NCBI RefSeq assembly: GCF_012034935.1
Contig: NZ_JAATEN010000023.1
Location: 1 to 64,000 of the forward strand
From: Streptomyces zingiberis
GTDB lineage: Bacteria; Actinomycetota; Actinomycetes; Streptomycetales; Streptomycetaceae
Length of the DNA: 64,000 nt
Reading direction: 5' to 3'
A program made the translations under genes and the position numbers. How positions within the stretch are numbered: position 1 is the first letter of the stretch; the number at the start of each line of letters is the position of its first letter. Positions 34,708 to 43,300 of this stretch are shown here, piece after piece. The notes below the pieces were generated by a model. It was not told where the DNA came from and did not search any database. It saw only the letters and a list, made by a program, of their open reading frames with translations.

Positions 34708-35259
34708 ATGGGGGACGCGTTGATCGGACTGACTGCGGCGATAGTCGGTGTGGCCGGCACACTCAGCGCGTCCGTCGTGTCCCAACGACTGATGGGCCGG
34801 GTTCAGAGAGAGCAATTCGAGCGGCAACGGCAGATCGAAGCGGCTCAATGGTTCCGTGAGCAGCGAGCCGCTGAGCTGGATCGCAGGCGGCAATGCTACA
34901 TGTCGGTGAATGCGATCTTCCGGCAGTACCGAACTCATTTACTGGACTTCCTGTGGCTTGTACACAAGGGAGAGGTGACGCCAGAGGCCCGTGAGGTGAT
35001 GGAGGAGGCCAGACGCGCCCACCACGCTTCCTTCGCCGAAGCTCAGATGATTGCCTCGCCAGAGGTCCTGGCCGAGCTCGATGGGATGACGACGGCCCTC
35101 TCCGAGGTGTATCGCAGGACGATGTGTTTGGAGGAAGGGAACCCGGACCGGGATGGCTCCTTCGACGAGATTCGAGCGGACTTCCAGCGGCTTTGGATCC
35201 GTTGGGAACGGATGCGAGACGTGATGCGCACAGACCTCGGTGTAGTCACAGGTTCCTGA
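34708..35259 (+). CDS. Hypothetical membrane-anchored coiled-coil protein
   Basis: A 183-residue protein with an N-terminal hydrophobic segment (DALIGLTAAIVGVAGTLSAS) followed by a charged helix QREQFERQRQIEAAQWFREQ that is likely a coiled coil, and further helices. This layout is common among uncharacterised Streptomyces proteins near mobile DNA. ATG 34708 has a GGGGG site; an upstream ATG at 34669 also has a possible site (AGGGAAAG), adding 13 residues. Codon use is less GC-extreme than the neighbours, suggesting later acquisition. Confidence 0.6.
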   Translation: MGDALIGLTAAIVGVAGTLSASVVSQRLMGRVQREQFERQRQIEAAQWFREQRAAELDRRRQCYMSVNAIFRQYRTHLLDFLWLVHKGEVTPEAREVMEEARRAHHASFAEAQMIASPEVLAELDGMTTALSEVYRRTMCLEEGNPDRDGSFDEIRADFQRLWIRWERMRDVMRTDLGVVTGS

Positions 35260-35698
35260 GATGCCGCGGGGCCTGCGTGGGTGGGTGCCCGGACGCCGAA
35301 GGGTGAAAGGCCTCCCGTAGGGGCGTCCTCGACGGGCGGCGTCAGGAAGATCCAGAGGGACACGCACGTGCGGCACGCGTACGAGCGGCATCCGGCGCCG
35401 ATGCCGGACCGCACTGCCGGGACGGCTGCGGCGTCCGCCGCGAGCAACGGGTGCAAGCGCACCCACCGCAGCTTCACCGCCGCCGGGCCCGTTGAGCACG
35501 GCGATGCCGTCCTGAAGGCCCGGGCAACCCGGCGGCGACCGCCGCCGGGTTGCCCGGCGGCCGGTACTTCCTCGCGCGGGCGCTCGCCCGGGGCGGCGGC
35601 CGACCGTGGTGACAGCGCCACCCGGCGCAGCCGTGGCCCCGACTCGCCGTCCTGACAGGCACGTGGCCAATCGGCGCTGTGCTCCGCGCGCATCAGAA
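35260..35698. other. Spacer between hypothetical gene and tRNA-Arg
   Basis: About 440 bases without a supported gene. It holds the strong hairpin at 35520-35557 and ends at the tRNA terminator. Confidence 0.45.
35520..35557. terminator. Perfect 17-bp hairpin
   Basis: Positions 35520-35536 and 35541-35557 are exact reverse complements around a GACC loop. A very stable hairpin, probably a terminator; no T-run follows. Confidence 0.6.
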
Positions 35699-35730
35699 AG
35701 CCTCTCACCCATCTATGCTGGTGAGAGGCT
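35699..35730 (-). terminator. Intrinsic terminator of tRNA-Arg
   Basis: AGCCTCTCACC (35699-35709) pairs perfectly with GGTGAGAGGCT (35720-35730). On the minus strand the stem is followed by TTTCTG. It begins six bases after the tRNA 3' end, as expected for its terminator. Confidence 0.85.
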
Positions 35731-35735
35731 GTTTG

Positions 35736-35808
35736 CGCCCCCGGCAGGACTCGAACCTGCGGCCAAGTGCTTAGAAGGCACGTGCTCTATCCGCTGAGCT
35801 ACGGGGGC
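35736..35808 (-). tRNA. tRNA-Arg (anticodon UCU)
   Basis: Read on the minus strand, the 73-nt sequence begins GCCCCCGTAGCTCAGCGGAT, has an anticodon loop CTTCTAA (anticodon TCT), a T-arm GCAGGTTCGAGTCCTGC and a 3' acceptor strand CGGGGGC with discriminator G. CCA is not encoded. The acceptor stem pairs perfectly (GCCCCCG with CGGGGGC). It reads AGA codons, rare in this genome. tRNA genes are common integration sites, but the DNA on its 3' side looks chromosomal and no partial copy of the tRNA was noticed in the window. Confidence 0.95.
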
Positions 35809-36018
35809 TGACCTGCGCGGACGCAGTCTTCCGGGCGCTCGTCCCCGGTACCTGTGGGACGTATGTGGGATTCGGCGATCCCTGGGACCCGTGGGACGCT
35901 GGTGCGCCCCCGTGGCCCCGAGGTAGCTTCTCACACCATCTTCACTCGCCCGCAGGGTCTCGCGGAAACAATCTTGCCCCTTCCTGGCGTTCTCGATCTT
36001 CGAGTCGAGGAGGGGAAG

Positions 36019-36909
36019 GTGTCGGGCCTGAAGCTGTTCCACGCGACGGACAGCAGCGTGACCGAGGTCGTGCCGCGTCTTGCTGACGTCGAGGCGGATG
36101 TGCAGGGTCTCGTCGAGGCGCACATGGAGGCGATGCTGGGGGTGCAGTTTCTGGCGAGCGAGTACGTCATCGACTGTGCCGACGGCGGACGGATCGACTC
36201 TTTGGGCCTTGACGAGAACGGGGCGCCGGTGGTCGTCGAGTACAAGCGCGGCACCGATGCCGGGGTGATCAACCAGGGCCTCTACTACATGTCGTGGCTC
36301 ATGGCTCACAAGGACGCCTTCCGGCACCTGGTCCGCGACCGGCTCGGGGTATCGGCCGCGTCCCAGGTGCTGTGGAGCGCACCCCGGCTGATCTGTGTCG
36401 CCGGCGACTTCACCCGTTACGACGCGCACGCCGTACGCGAGCACCGGCGCAGCATCGACCTTGTCCGCTACCGGTTCTTCGGCAAGGACTTGATCGGCCT
36501 TGAGACCGTGGCTTCCGTCACCGGCCGGACGCCGGCCGTGAGGCGGGTACGTCGGGGCGCGGCCGGGCTGCCGCCCGTCCGCGGGCAGGGCGGGGCGCTG
36601 GCGGAGCTGGCCGAGGCGGTCGATGAGGTGCTGCTCGGCCTCGGGGACGGCGTCAGCCGGGTGCAGCGCAAGCAGTACCGGGCGTATCAGCGCCTGCGGA
36701 ACTTCGCCTGCGTCTGCCCGCCCCAGAAGACCAAGCTCCTCGTCTACCTCAAGGCCGACCCGAAGGAGGTCGACCTCGTGCCCGGCTTCACCCGGGACGT
36801 GACGGGACTGGGCCACCACGGCACGGGCGACCTGGAGGTGCAGTTGCGCTCCGAGCGGGACGTGGAGCGAGCTGTGGACCTCTTCCGCGCCAGCTATGCG
36901 GCGGCGTAG
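36019..36909 (+). CDS. PD-(D/E)XK nuclease-like protein (DUF5655/NucS-C-like)
   Basis: A 296-residue protein. The GTG at 36019 is preferred because GAGGAGGGGAAG precedes it and the family begins with a SGLKLF-type strand; the frame is open further upstream to ATG 35854. The nuclease core is FLASEYVIDCADGGRIDSLG then ENGAPVVVEYKRG, giving Asp60 and Glu74-x-Lys76. The C-terminal half (VYLKADPKEVDLVPGFTRDV) resembles the DUF5655 domain that often follows such nucleases. Relatives are solitary proteins suspected of defence or repair roles. It lies next to tRNA-Arg and upstream of a defence island. Confidence 0.78.
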   Translation: MSGLKLFHATDSSVTEVVPRLADVEADVQGLVEAHMEAMLGVQFLASEYVIDCADGGRIDSLGLDENGAPVVVEYKRGTDAGVINQGLYYMSWLMAHKDAFRHLVRDRLGVSAASQVLWSAPRLICVAGDFTRYDAHAVREHRRSIDLVRYRFFGKDLIGLETVASVTGRTPAVRRVRRGAAGLPPVRGQGGALAELAEAVDEVLLGLGDGVSRVQRKQYRAYQRLRNFACVCPPQKTKLLVYLKADPKEVDLVPGFTRDVTGLGHHGTGDLEVQLRSERDVERAVDLFRASYAAA

Positions 36910-37020
36910 CAGTCCGGTGCGTCTGTGACGTGAGCGGGTGCGGGACTGGGCCGCTGTGGATGTTGGGGTGGTCGTGCCTTCCGAAGTACGGGCAGATAGT
37001 GGCGGTGGACCATCAATGAT

Positions 37021-37059
37021 GCGCGGGATCGCCGGTTTGGCTAACCGGCGATCCCGCGC
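37021..37059. terminator. Perfect 17-bp terminator hairpin
   Basis: Positions 37021-37037 and 37043-37059 are exact reverse complements with a 5-nt loop (TGGCT). It lies 110 bases after the nuclease gene and before the left end of the transposon-like cassette, and would insulate the two. Confidence 0.75.
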
Positions 37060-37155
37060 TATGTTGCTCCGCTTTGCAGCAGCGTGCGTTCCCAGGCATC
37101 TGCGCCTTCCTTTCCTTTCGCTGGACGCACATCGCAGGGCAACGGATTAGGCAAT

Positions 37156-37198
37156 TGATGCGTCGCAGGAAAGTTGAGTGATTCTCAGCGAAGGCTGG
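37156..37198 (+). repeat. Left terminal inverted repeat
   Basis: 43 bp, beginning TGATGCGTCGCAGG and ending AGGCTGG. It contains an inner dyad TGAG-N5-CTCA (37175-37187), and the stop codon of the cassette gene lies inside it at 37185-37187. Confidence 0.85.
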
Positions 37199-38261
37199 TG
37201 ACGGCGCCGACCGGTAGGTCCGGAACAGGAGATCCGCCGCGCTCGAGCCAGCGGTAGACCCAGGTGGGCACGGGGAGGGCGAGCTGCTGCCGGGCCGCGT
37301 AGATCGCTGGGCGGTGCTCCTGGATCCGCTTCAGGCGGTCGCCGCGGCGCTGGATGGCGCGAACCTCCAGCACTCCGGGCCGCTCGGCCAGGGCGGCGGT
37401 GATGGTGGTGCACTGATCGCTGTAACCGGGCGGCAGATGGCAGTTGCAGTGGTCGTCCAAGGGAGTGACGGGCAGGCCCCAGCCGGGTGCCGCGAGCAGC
37501 GCCATCAGCCGCCGGTGGCCGGTCGCGCCGGAACCTTCCGCGAACGTGGGGTCGATGATCCAGCGTTCGCCACCGCCGCGTTCGTGGTGGCCGAGCCAGC
37601 CGGTCACGGCCAGCGGCACCCCCAGGGTGCGGATCAGGCCGACCCGGCGCAACAGTCCGCTGGTCAGCCAGGCCGACACCGCGGTGCCCCGGCGGCCCGG
37701 CCGCCGGTAGGGGCGCTCGGCCGGGTGCCAACGGGCCGGCAGTTCGCGGTGACACGGCGTCATGCCGTAGGTGCCCATCTGCTGGTCCTGGACGTCGACC
37801 GCGCGCAGCCACTCGTCAGGGTCCAGACCCAGCAGGGTGACGGAGGCGGACGTGTCCAGCATGCGCAGCACCACCTGCCCGCCGCCGACGTGGGTACGGG
37901 CCCCGGGCACCCCCTTGATGTCTCCGTACTCGTCGGCGCGTGGCAGCAGCACCTCGGCCAGGTCAAGGGCCTGGGTCTCGTCCGGGTCGCGCCGCTCGAC
38001 CGAGTCGGCCTCAAATCGGATCAGGAGGCGGTCGGGGCGCGGGTCGACGTGTTCAATGCCCCACGGGTGCAGAGTGGTGATCCGACGCCAGGCCAGTGCG
38101 GCCATCACCCGTGCCTCCAGCAGTAGCTGGTCGGCGTCCGGCTGTGGGATCAGCAGGGAATCAGGCGCGGCGGCCTCGACCCGGCGCCGGGCGGACTGCC
38201 AGGGCAGCCCGGTGTACAGGCGCAGCAGTTCAGCGCGGCGTTCGATGGTAGTTGTCTTCAT
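37185..38261 (-). CDS. Unknown protein carried by the transposon-like cassette
   Basis: A 358-residue soluble protein. ATG 38261 (KTTTIERRAELLRLYTGL) follows GAGGGGCTCC and starts the protein-like part; the frame is open further, up to an ATG at 38531 inside the right inverted repeat, but that extension looks non-coding. Features include Pro-rich loops, an acidic DPDETQALDLAEVLLPRADE, a Gly/His region GWLGHHERGGGERWIIDPTF, a Cys/His cluster DDHCNCHLPPGYSDQC (three cysteines and one histidine that might bind metal), and a basic C-terminal third. I see no DDE, HUH, tyrosine or serine recombinase motif. It may be a passenger gene or a novel transposase. Confidence 0.7.
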   Translation of the reverse strand: MKTTTIERRAELLRLYTGLPWQSARRRVEAAAPDSLLIPQPDADQLLLEARVMAALAWRRITTLHPWGIEHVDPRPDRLLIRFEADSVERRDPDETQALDLAEVLLPRADEYGDIKGVPGARTHVGGGQVVLRMLDTSASVTLLGLDPDEWLRAVDVQDQQMGTYGMTPCHRELPARWHPAERPYRRPGRRGTAVSAWLTSGLLRRVGLIRTLGVPLAVTGWLGHHERGGGERWIIDPTFAEGSGATGHRRLMALLAAPGWGLPVTPLDDHCNCHLPPGYSDQCTTITAALAERPGVLEVRAIQRRGDRLKRIQEHRPAIYAARQQLALPVPTWVYRWLERGGSPVPDLPVGAVTSLR

Positions 38262-38510
38262 GACTCGGAGCCCCTCAATACCGCGGAGCCGTCCCGACAC
38301 GGCGCGCGCGGCTGAGAGCCACGAGGAACAAGGACCATGCAGCGGTGCCGGCCGAGTTGGCTTCTCCACGGTGTGCTCGATGTCGGGTCGAGCACGGGGC
38401 AGGGACCCCGCCGGGCCCACCACTTCGGATTCGACCACATCGACCGGGGGCGGGCCCTGGTCACCGGGGTGACGCACCGCCGCGTCACCCGAATGGCGCA
38501 CTGTCGGTTG
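38262..38510. other. Leader region of the cassette gene with a 9-bp hairpin
   Basis: GGGTGACGC (38467-38475) and GCGTCACCC (38482-38490) form a perfect stem with a 6-nt loop, just inside the right inverted repeat and upstream of the cassette gene. It may shield the gene from outside transcription, as hairpins near IS ends sometimes do. Confidence 0.4.
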
Positions 38511-38554
38511 CCAGCCGTCGCTGAGAATCACTCAGCCTTCCCTGCGACGCATCA
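38511..38554 (-). repeat. Right terminal inverted repeat
   Basis: 44 bp, the inverted partner of 37156-37198, differing by three substitutions and one single-base indel. GCAAT follows at 38555-38559. Confidence 0.85.
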
Positions 38555-38677
38555 GCAATCAGCCGCCGCGACGCAGATCCCCATCTCCATGATCACTTGA
38601 GACCATGCGTCGGAGTGAGCACCGTGGCGCGGGACCGTGCGCAGCATTGACCGGTCAGCGCTCGTGAAGCCCCGCAT

Positions 38678-40210
38678 TCAGCGGCGGCGGTAAGGAAGGT
38701 CGTCCCGGCGCAGGGCAAGGTAGGTCTCCGGGGTTGCGGCTTCCAGCAGGCCCGGATGGTCATCGAGGTCGAGTCGAGGTTCTTGCTGGTCTGGGAGAAG
38801 GTCGCTCCACTCTTGGTCCGCGCCCTGGTCGTATGCCTGGCGGACGAGCCTTCGGAGCTGAGGGCGGGCCTCTTCCTGCTGCTCGCGGAAGATGCGCCGC
38901 TGGGTGCGGCGGCGCTCCTCTTCGGCTTCCTCGTCGGCTGGTTCTTCGGCGAAACGTTGATCTTCGGCGCGCAGTCCGGGGGTGCGTTCGGCGATCATCC
39001 GGTCCTCGTGGTGCAGTCGTGCGCAGGCAGCGAACAGGCGGCGGGACATGCCCAGGTGCAGTTCGGTGCCGGGGATACGGCAGGTGAGGAAGTCGTCGAG
39101 ACCGATCAGACGTGCCCCCTCACGGAGGGATTGTTCGTCGCCCAGGTTGCTGGCTGCACCGCGGGCGTCGGCGCGCAGGGCGCGTGTGGCGTCGTCTCCT
39201 TCCAAGGGGGTGGTGATGCCCTCTCTCCGACGGCGGCGGGTGGTGCGGTCGGCGGCCAGAGCGATGGTGCGTAGTTGGGATGGTGGCGCGGAGCGCAGGG
39301 CGAGGTAGACCAGCATCTGTGTGCGGGCTGTGCCCATGAGGGCGTCGTCGCTGGCGCCGAGGTGGTCTTCGGGGCTGCCGGGAATGGTCGCCGTGGGGCA
39401 GATGCCGCCGGTATCGAGAGGTGGTTGGCCGGGGTGCTGGTCGTGGTCGATGGTGAGGAAGAGGTCGCCCTGGGGTTGTACCGCTGCACCGACCAGGATC
39501 CGGCGGTGGGCGTAGGCGTGGAGAATCTTGCTTCCTTCGCTCAGCTGCTTCCAGCCATCCCTGAGGGTCGTCTTGCCGACGTTGCCGCCTTTCGCCTCGA
39601 TGAGCCAGTACGCGTTCTCCGCCTCGTGTAGGCCCCACAGGTCCGGCAGGCGCCGGGTGGGGTCCTTGAAGGTGTCGGCGAGCGCCGGGTGGGGGCCACC
39701 GTCTTCCAGGTGCCATGTCTGTCCAAGGCCCATCAGCGAGCGGCAGGCCCACTCGGCCATGGTCATGCCCAGCCGGTAGCCGAGGGCGTTCTTCGCGGTC
39801 CGCTCGGTGCCGTATTCGTAGACCGCGTTGAGGGTCAGGCGCCGCCCCACGCTATGCGGGAGGGGGTGCTTAGGCGTGACATCGTGAAGACCGAGATATG
39901 CATACAGCGGGGAGACCCGGGCGACGAGTTCACCCCGCGCGAGCTGCGGAACCTGCTGCAGGTTCGGCGTGACGTCGCGGCCCACCTCGGTCGCCGCTTT
40001 GATGATCTCCCGCCACGTGGTGGTGGGGGCATACCACCCGTCGCCGGCCGGGAAGGCAGCTGCTGTGTCCCAGGGTGCGTGCGGGGCGGTGCGCCACTGG
40101 GGATAGGGGCGCCGTGCCGGGCCGTCGCGGAACAGCACAGGTATGTCCAGGCTGTCGGCGTAGACGGGGGGCGGAGCGTCGTTCACGTGTGCGGGAATCA
40201 CGCCAGTCAC
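38678..40210 (-). CDS. PD-(D/E)XK nuclease-like protein of the pPIWI_RE operon
   Basis: A 510-residue protein, last gene of the leftward defence operon, starting at GTG 40210, 101 bases after the PIWI-RE gene. A restriction-endonuclease-like core is visible: TMAEWACRSLMGLG (possible upstream Glu153), RLPDLWGLHE (Asp190) and YWLIEAKGGNVGKTT (Glu205-x-Lys207). The second half is helical, with a highly charged stretch (AEEPADEEAEEERRRTQRRI) likely a coiled coil. I know of no such gene in the canonical three-gene pPIWI_RE island, so it may be an accessory effector or a new component. Its separate nuclease signature from the upstream restriction-fold gene means the operon encodes two nucleases. 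Confidence 0.65.
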   Translation of the reverse strand: MTGVIPAHVNDAPPPVYADSLDIPVLFRDGPARRPYPQWRTAPHAPWDTAAAFPAGDGWYAPTTTWREIIKAATEVGRDVTPNLQQVPQLARGELVARVSPLYAYLGLHDVTPKHPLPHSVGRRLTLNAVYEYGTERTAKNALGYRLGMTMAEWACRSLMGLGQTWHLEDGGPHPALADTFKDPTRRLPDLWGLHEAENAYWLIEAKGGNVGKTTLRDGWKQLSEGSKILHAYAHRRILVGAAVQPQGDLFLTIDHDQHPGQPPLDTGGICPTATIPGSPEDHLGASDDALMGTARTQMLVYLALRSAPPSQLRTIALAADRTTRRRRREGITTPLEGDDATRALRADARGAASNLGDEQSLREGARLIGLDDFLTCRIPGTELHLGMSRRLFAACARLHHEDRMIAERTPGLRAEDQRFAEEPADEEAEEERRRTQRRIFREQQEEARPQLRRLVRQAYDQGADQEWSDLLPDQQEPRLDLDDHPGLLEAATPETYLALRRDDLPYRRR

Positions 40211-40311
40211 TGTGGCACCGGCTGTCTTTCTCTCGTGTCAACCTTGCGTGGCTGGTCGGAGTTGATCGCGTTCGGGGGCTCTGAATGCGGAACGCTCGTG
40301 CGTGCCGGTAT

Positions 40312-43300
40312 TCAGCGGGCTCCGGTGGCTGAGTCGATGATGTCCTTCTGTTCCTGGTCGGCGTCCCTGTTACTTGGGGCGGATCGCCTGTACTGGGGGT
40401 GGTCGAGGTCCATCTGGAGTGCGGCGTGCAGGGGGGCGGGGTAGCGGGTGCGCTCGGACCAGGCCATGGCCTGGTGGGAGAGACAGGCGGTGGCTCGGGC
40501 GAGGTCTTCCCGGGAGTAGCGCGGGTTGGTGAACATGGGATTGATCTCCCGGGTGGTGATGGAGTGCCAGTTGCCGTTGAGTTCACTCTCACCCCGCGTG
40601 TCCCTCTCGTCGCTGGCGCGCCAGCGGGTGCGGTCGTCCCCGAGGCGGCTGCGGTTGTGGGTACGGGATTCGCTGAAGAGGAACCAGGGGTGTCCCTCGG
40701 GCCGGTGGCCGGGCCAGGCGAGATACTGGCTGACCTTGATGAAGGGGTCCAGTCCCTTGGCCAGCCGGCTCTTGGTCATGCCCTCTTTCTCGGCGTAGAC
40801 GAAGCGGGGAAGTTCGTCCTGCATGGTGTTGACGCGGATGTAGCTGATCGGGTGCAGACGCTCGTCCGCAATGTCCTGGTGCGGAGTCCATAGACGCCTG
40901 TCATCCTCGGGCAGACTGTCGCGGGTCAGGCCGAAGCTCCTGTTGTGGAAGCCAGGGTAAATGCGACGCCACGCATGGCCATCGAGCATGACTGCGAGAT
41001 CGAGACCGGCCATTTCGGGCCTCTGCTGGAGCTGAACCAGCGCACGGGCCGCGTCGCTGCCGACCTCGCACCACCGGTCCATTCGCGTCTTGCTCGCGTC
41101 TCTTTCGTTGTGCAGGGGATAGTTCTTGGCGTGGAAGGCGGTGTTCGCGTCGTAATACGGGGCCCAGGTGTTGGTGATGTTGCTCCAGCCGAGCATGGAC
41201 CACACACCGCCGGGCTTGCTGGGTGGGATGAGCACAGCAGCAGTGGTGATCCAGAGGGGCTCGCCCCGGTAGCTGTTGCTCTTGGTCTGCATCCGGCAGT
41301 GCAGGCCGCAGTAGGCGATGCGGGGCAGCGGGTTCTTCTCGGGGTGCAGGATGGCCTCGTACCGGTCGTCGACAACGCCGAGGCTGCGGTGCATGTCAAG
41401 GACAGCGGCGAACGCGGCGTGGTCCTTGTGGTACTCCTTCTTCTGGGGCTGAATCTCGGTCAGGACGCGTTCGGCCGTTCCCTTGCGGTACTGGAGCCTG
41501 GCGCCGATGGTGAATTGGCTGGGCACGCGTGCTTCAGCGAAGAGACCACGCACCGCATGCTTGGCGTCCTTCTCGTTCCTCTCGCTCTCCTCAGCCCTCT
41601 TCCGCATGCGGCTGCCGTTGGCCGGCGTGTTTGCACCGTCCTGGTCGGCGCGGGGCATCTCGGTTTCGCACCAGACAACCAGGCGGGTCCCCGGCTCCTT
41701 GTAGCGGTTGATGATCGCGTTGACTTCAGCGCGGCGGATGCCAGCGCGTCCTGTGCCGTGCTGAAGGAGTTCTTCTGCCTTGTGAAGCACCAGGCGGATA
41801 CCGGGGCGGAGTTCGACCTCGCTGAGTGAGGGTTTGATCGTCTCCGGATCGATGCCATAGGCGCAGGCGAGGGCCTGCACCATGCGCCGACGCGTGGGGT
41901 ACCGGTACCACAGGCCGAGATACACCAGCTCGCTCTCACCCTGATTTTCGATGGAGCGCTGAATGGATTCTGGGGAGGGGAGGCCGACCTTGTCCTGGAA
42001 ACGGGCAGCCGCCTTCTTGCTGCTCTCGTCGTCGCTTGCCTTCCCCTGCGCCCACTGCAGGTGGGATGTGTCCTGGAAGTACCGCTTGCCGAAGCCTTTG
42101 CTGTCACTGACCAGGGTCATCACGGGTACCGCGCCGCTTTCGCTGTCACTTTCGCCGCTCCCGGTCAGTTCCGGGGCGAAGGAGGCGTGGAGGTGCTCCA
42201 TGATCAGACGGTGGTGATGGGTGCCGGTGCCGGTGCCGACACCGTTGCTCTTGGGCATGGTGGCATGCAGGGGCCGGACCTTGCCGGGCGCCTCCATGGT
42301 GAGTGATTCGTCCTTGTTGCGTTTGTCGATCTCCGTATTGGCCCGGGTCTGGACAGCGAGCAGGCCCGTGTGGTCGACGTCCAGACGGGCGGCGATCTCC
42401 AGTCCGTATCGGTTGGCGGACTTCAAGCCTCCGGGGCCGTCCAGCTTGAGGGAGAGGACCGGCTTGTCGCCGCCGCAGTCAACCATGGCGGTCTTGGCGT
42501 AGATGACGGCGTTGCTGATGCGCCGGTTGCTGCCGTGGAAGTGGATGACGGGGTTGGCGTAGCCGGTGAAGGTGGCCATCTTGGTGTCAACGCGGGAGAG
42601 CGCGTAGTCCCGGGAACTCCAGTCATCGGGGAGTTCGGACCAGTTGTCAGCGATCTGTTGTGTCGCTTCGGCGCTTGGGGGGTGTCCGATGTGTGCGAAG
42701 GCAGGTCCGAAGGGGTGGTCCCAGGCGATGACGCTGCCGTCGCTGAGTGGTCGGTAGGCGAGCGTGACGGCGGTTTCGGTGTCCTTTGCCCATCCCGCTT
42801 GCCGGGGCTTGGCCGTCTCCCCTGATTCCTTCTCGTCCTCTGCCTGTTCGGACTCCTCGTTCTTCGGGATTACCGGCTTCATGGCGTACTCGGTGAAGTG
42901 AGTCCCGGCGAACTTGTCGGCCATGCACCAGCGCACGGCCTGGTAGGCCCAGTCAGGCGGGTTGGGGGCCAGGCTGCCGCGGTTGAGGATGACATCGGCC
43001 AGGGAGAGCTTCGCCGGCGTGGTGGCACGGACGAGGCCCGGCAGTGTGGACTTCCCGGTGTCGGAGGCGCTGTCGAGCGACGTGCCCTTGACCGCGGCTT
43101 CGAGGTAGGTAAACAGCTTGGCGAGCTTGCCGGGGTCGATCTCCTTGAGGGAGATCATGTAGCGGAAGTGCTTGTCGAGGTAGACGTAGCCCTCGGCGAG
43201 GGCTTGCAGGGCGGTGGTGGCAATGCTGAGCGGCCACAGCATCGCCGCGTCCACACCCTCGGGGAGATTCTTGTTCTTCCGGCTCTCCCCAGCCCACGCA

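Larger units (their letters stand above)
37156..38554. mobile_element. Transposon-like cassette with 43/44-bp inverted repeats and 5-bp target duplication
   Basis: The ends 37156-37198 and 38511-38554 are inverted repeats, identical at 40 of 44 aligned positions including one gap, with outer termini TGATGCG...CGCATCA. Immediately outside, GCAAT occurs on both sides (37151-37155 and 38555-38559), a perfect 5-bp target duplication. These are hallmarks of DDE-type transposition with TG...CA ends. The 1,399-bp interior contains one gene of 358 residues that is not a recognisable transposase, so the cassette is either non-autonomous (moved in trans) or encodes an unrecognised recombinase. Confidence 0.8.

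Noticed and set aside
35736..35808. tRNA-Arg as the attachment site of the right-hand element
   Set aside because: The tRNA 3' end, where integration normally occurs, faces left toward chromosomal genes, the terminator hairpin is intact, and no second copy of the tRNA end was noticed in the window.
38262..38531. A longer start for the cassette protein within the right inverted repeat
   Set aside because: The extra 90 residues look like translated non-coding DNA and include the hairpin; ATG 38261 has a ribosome binding site.
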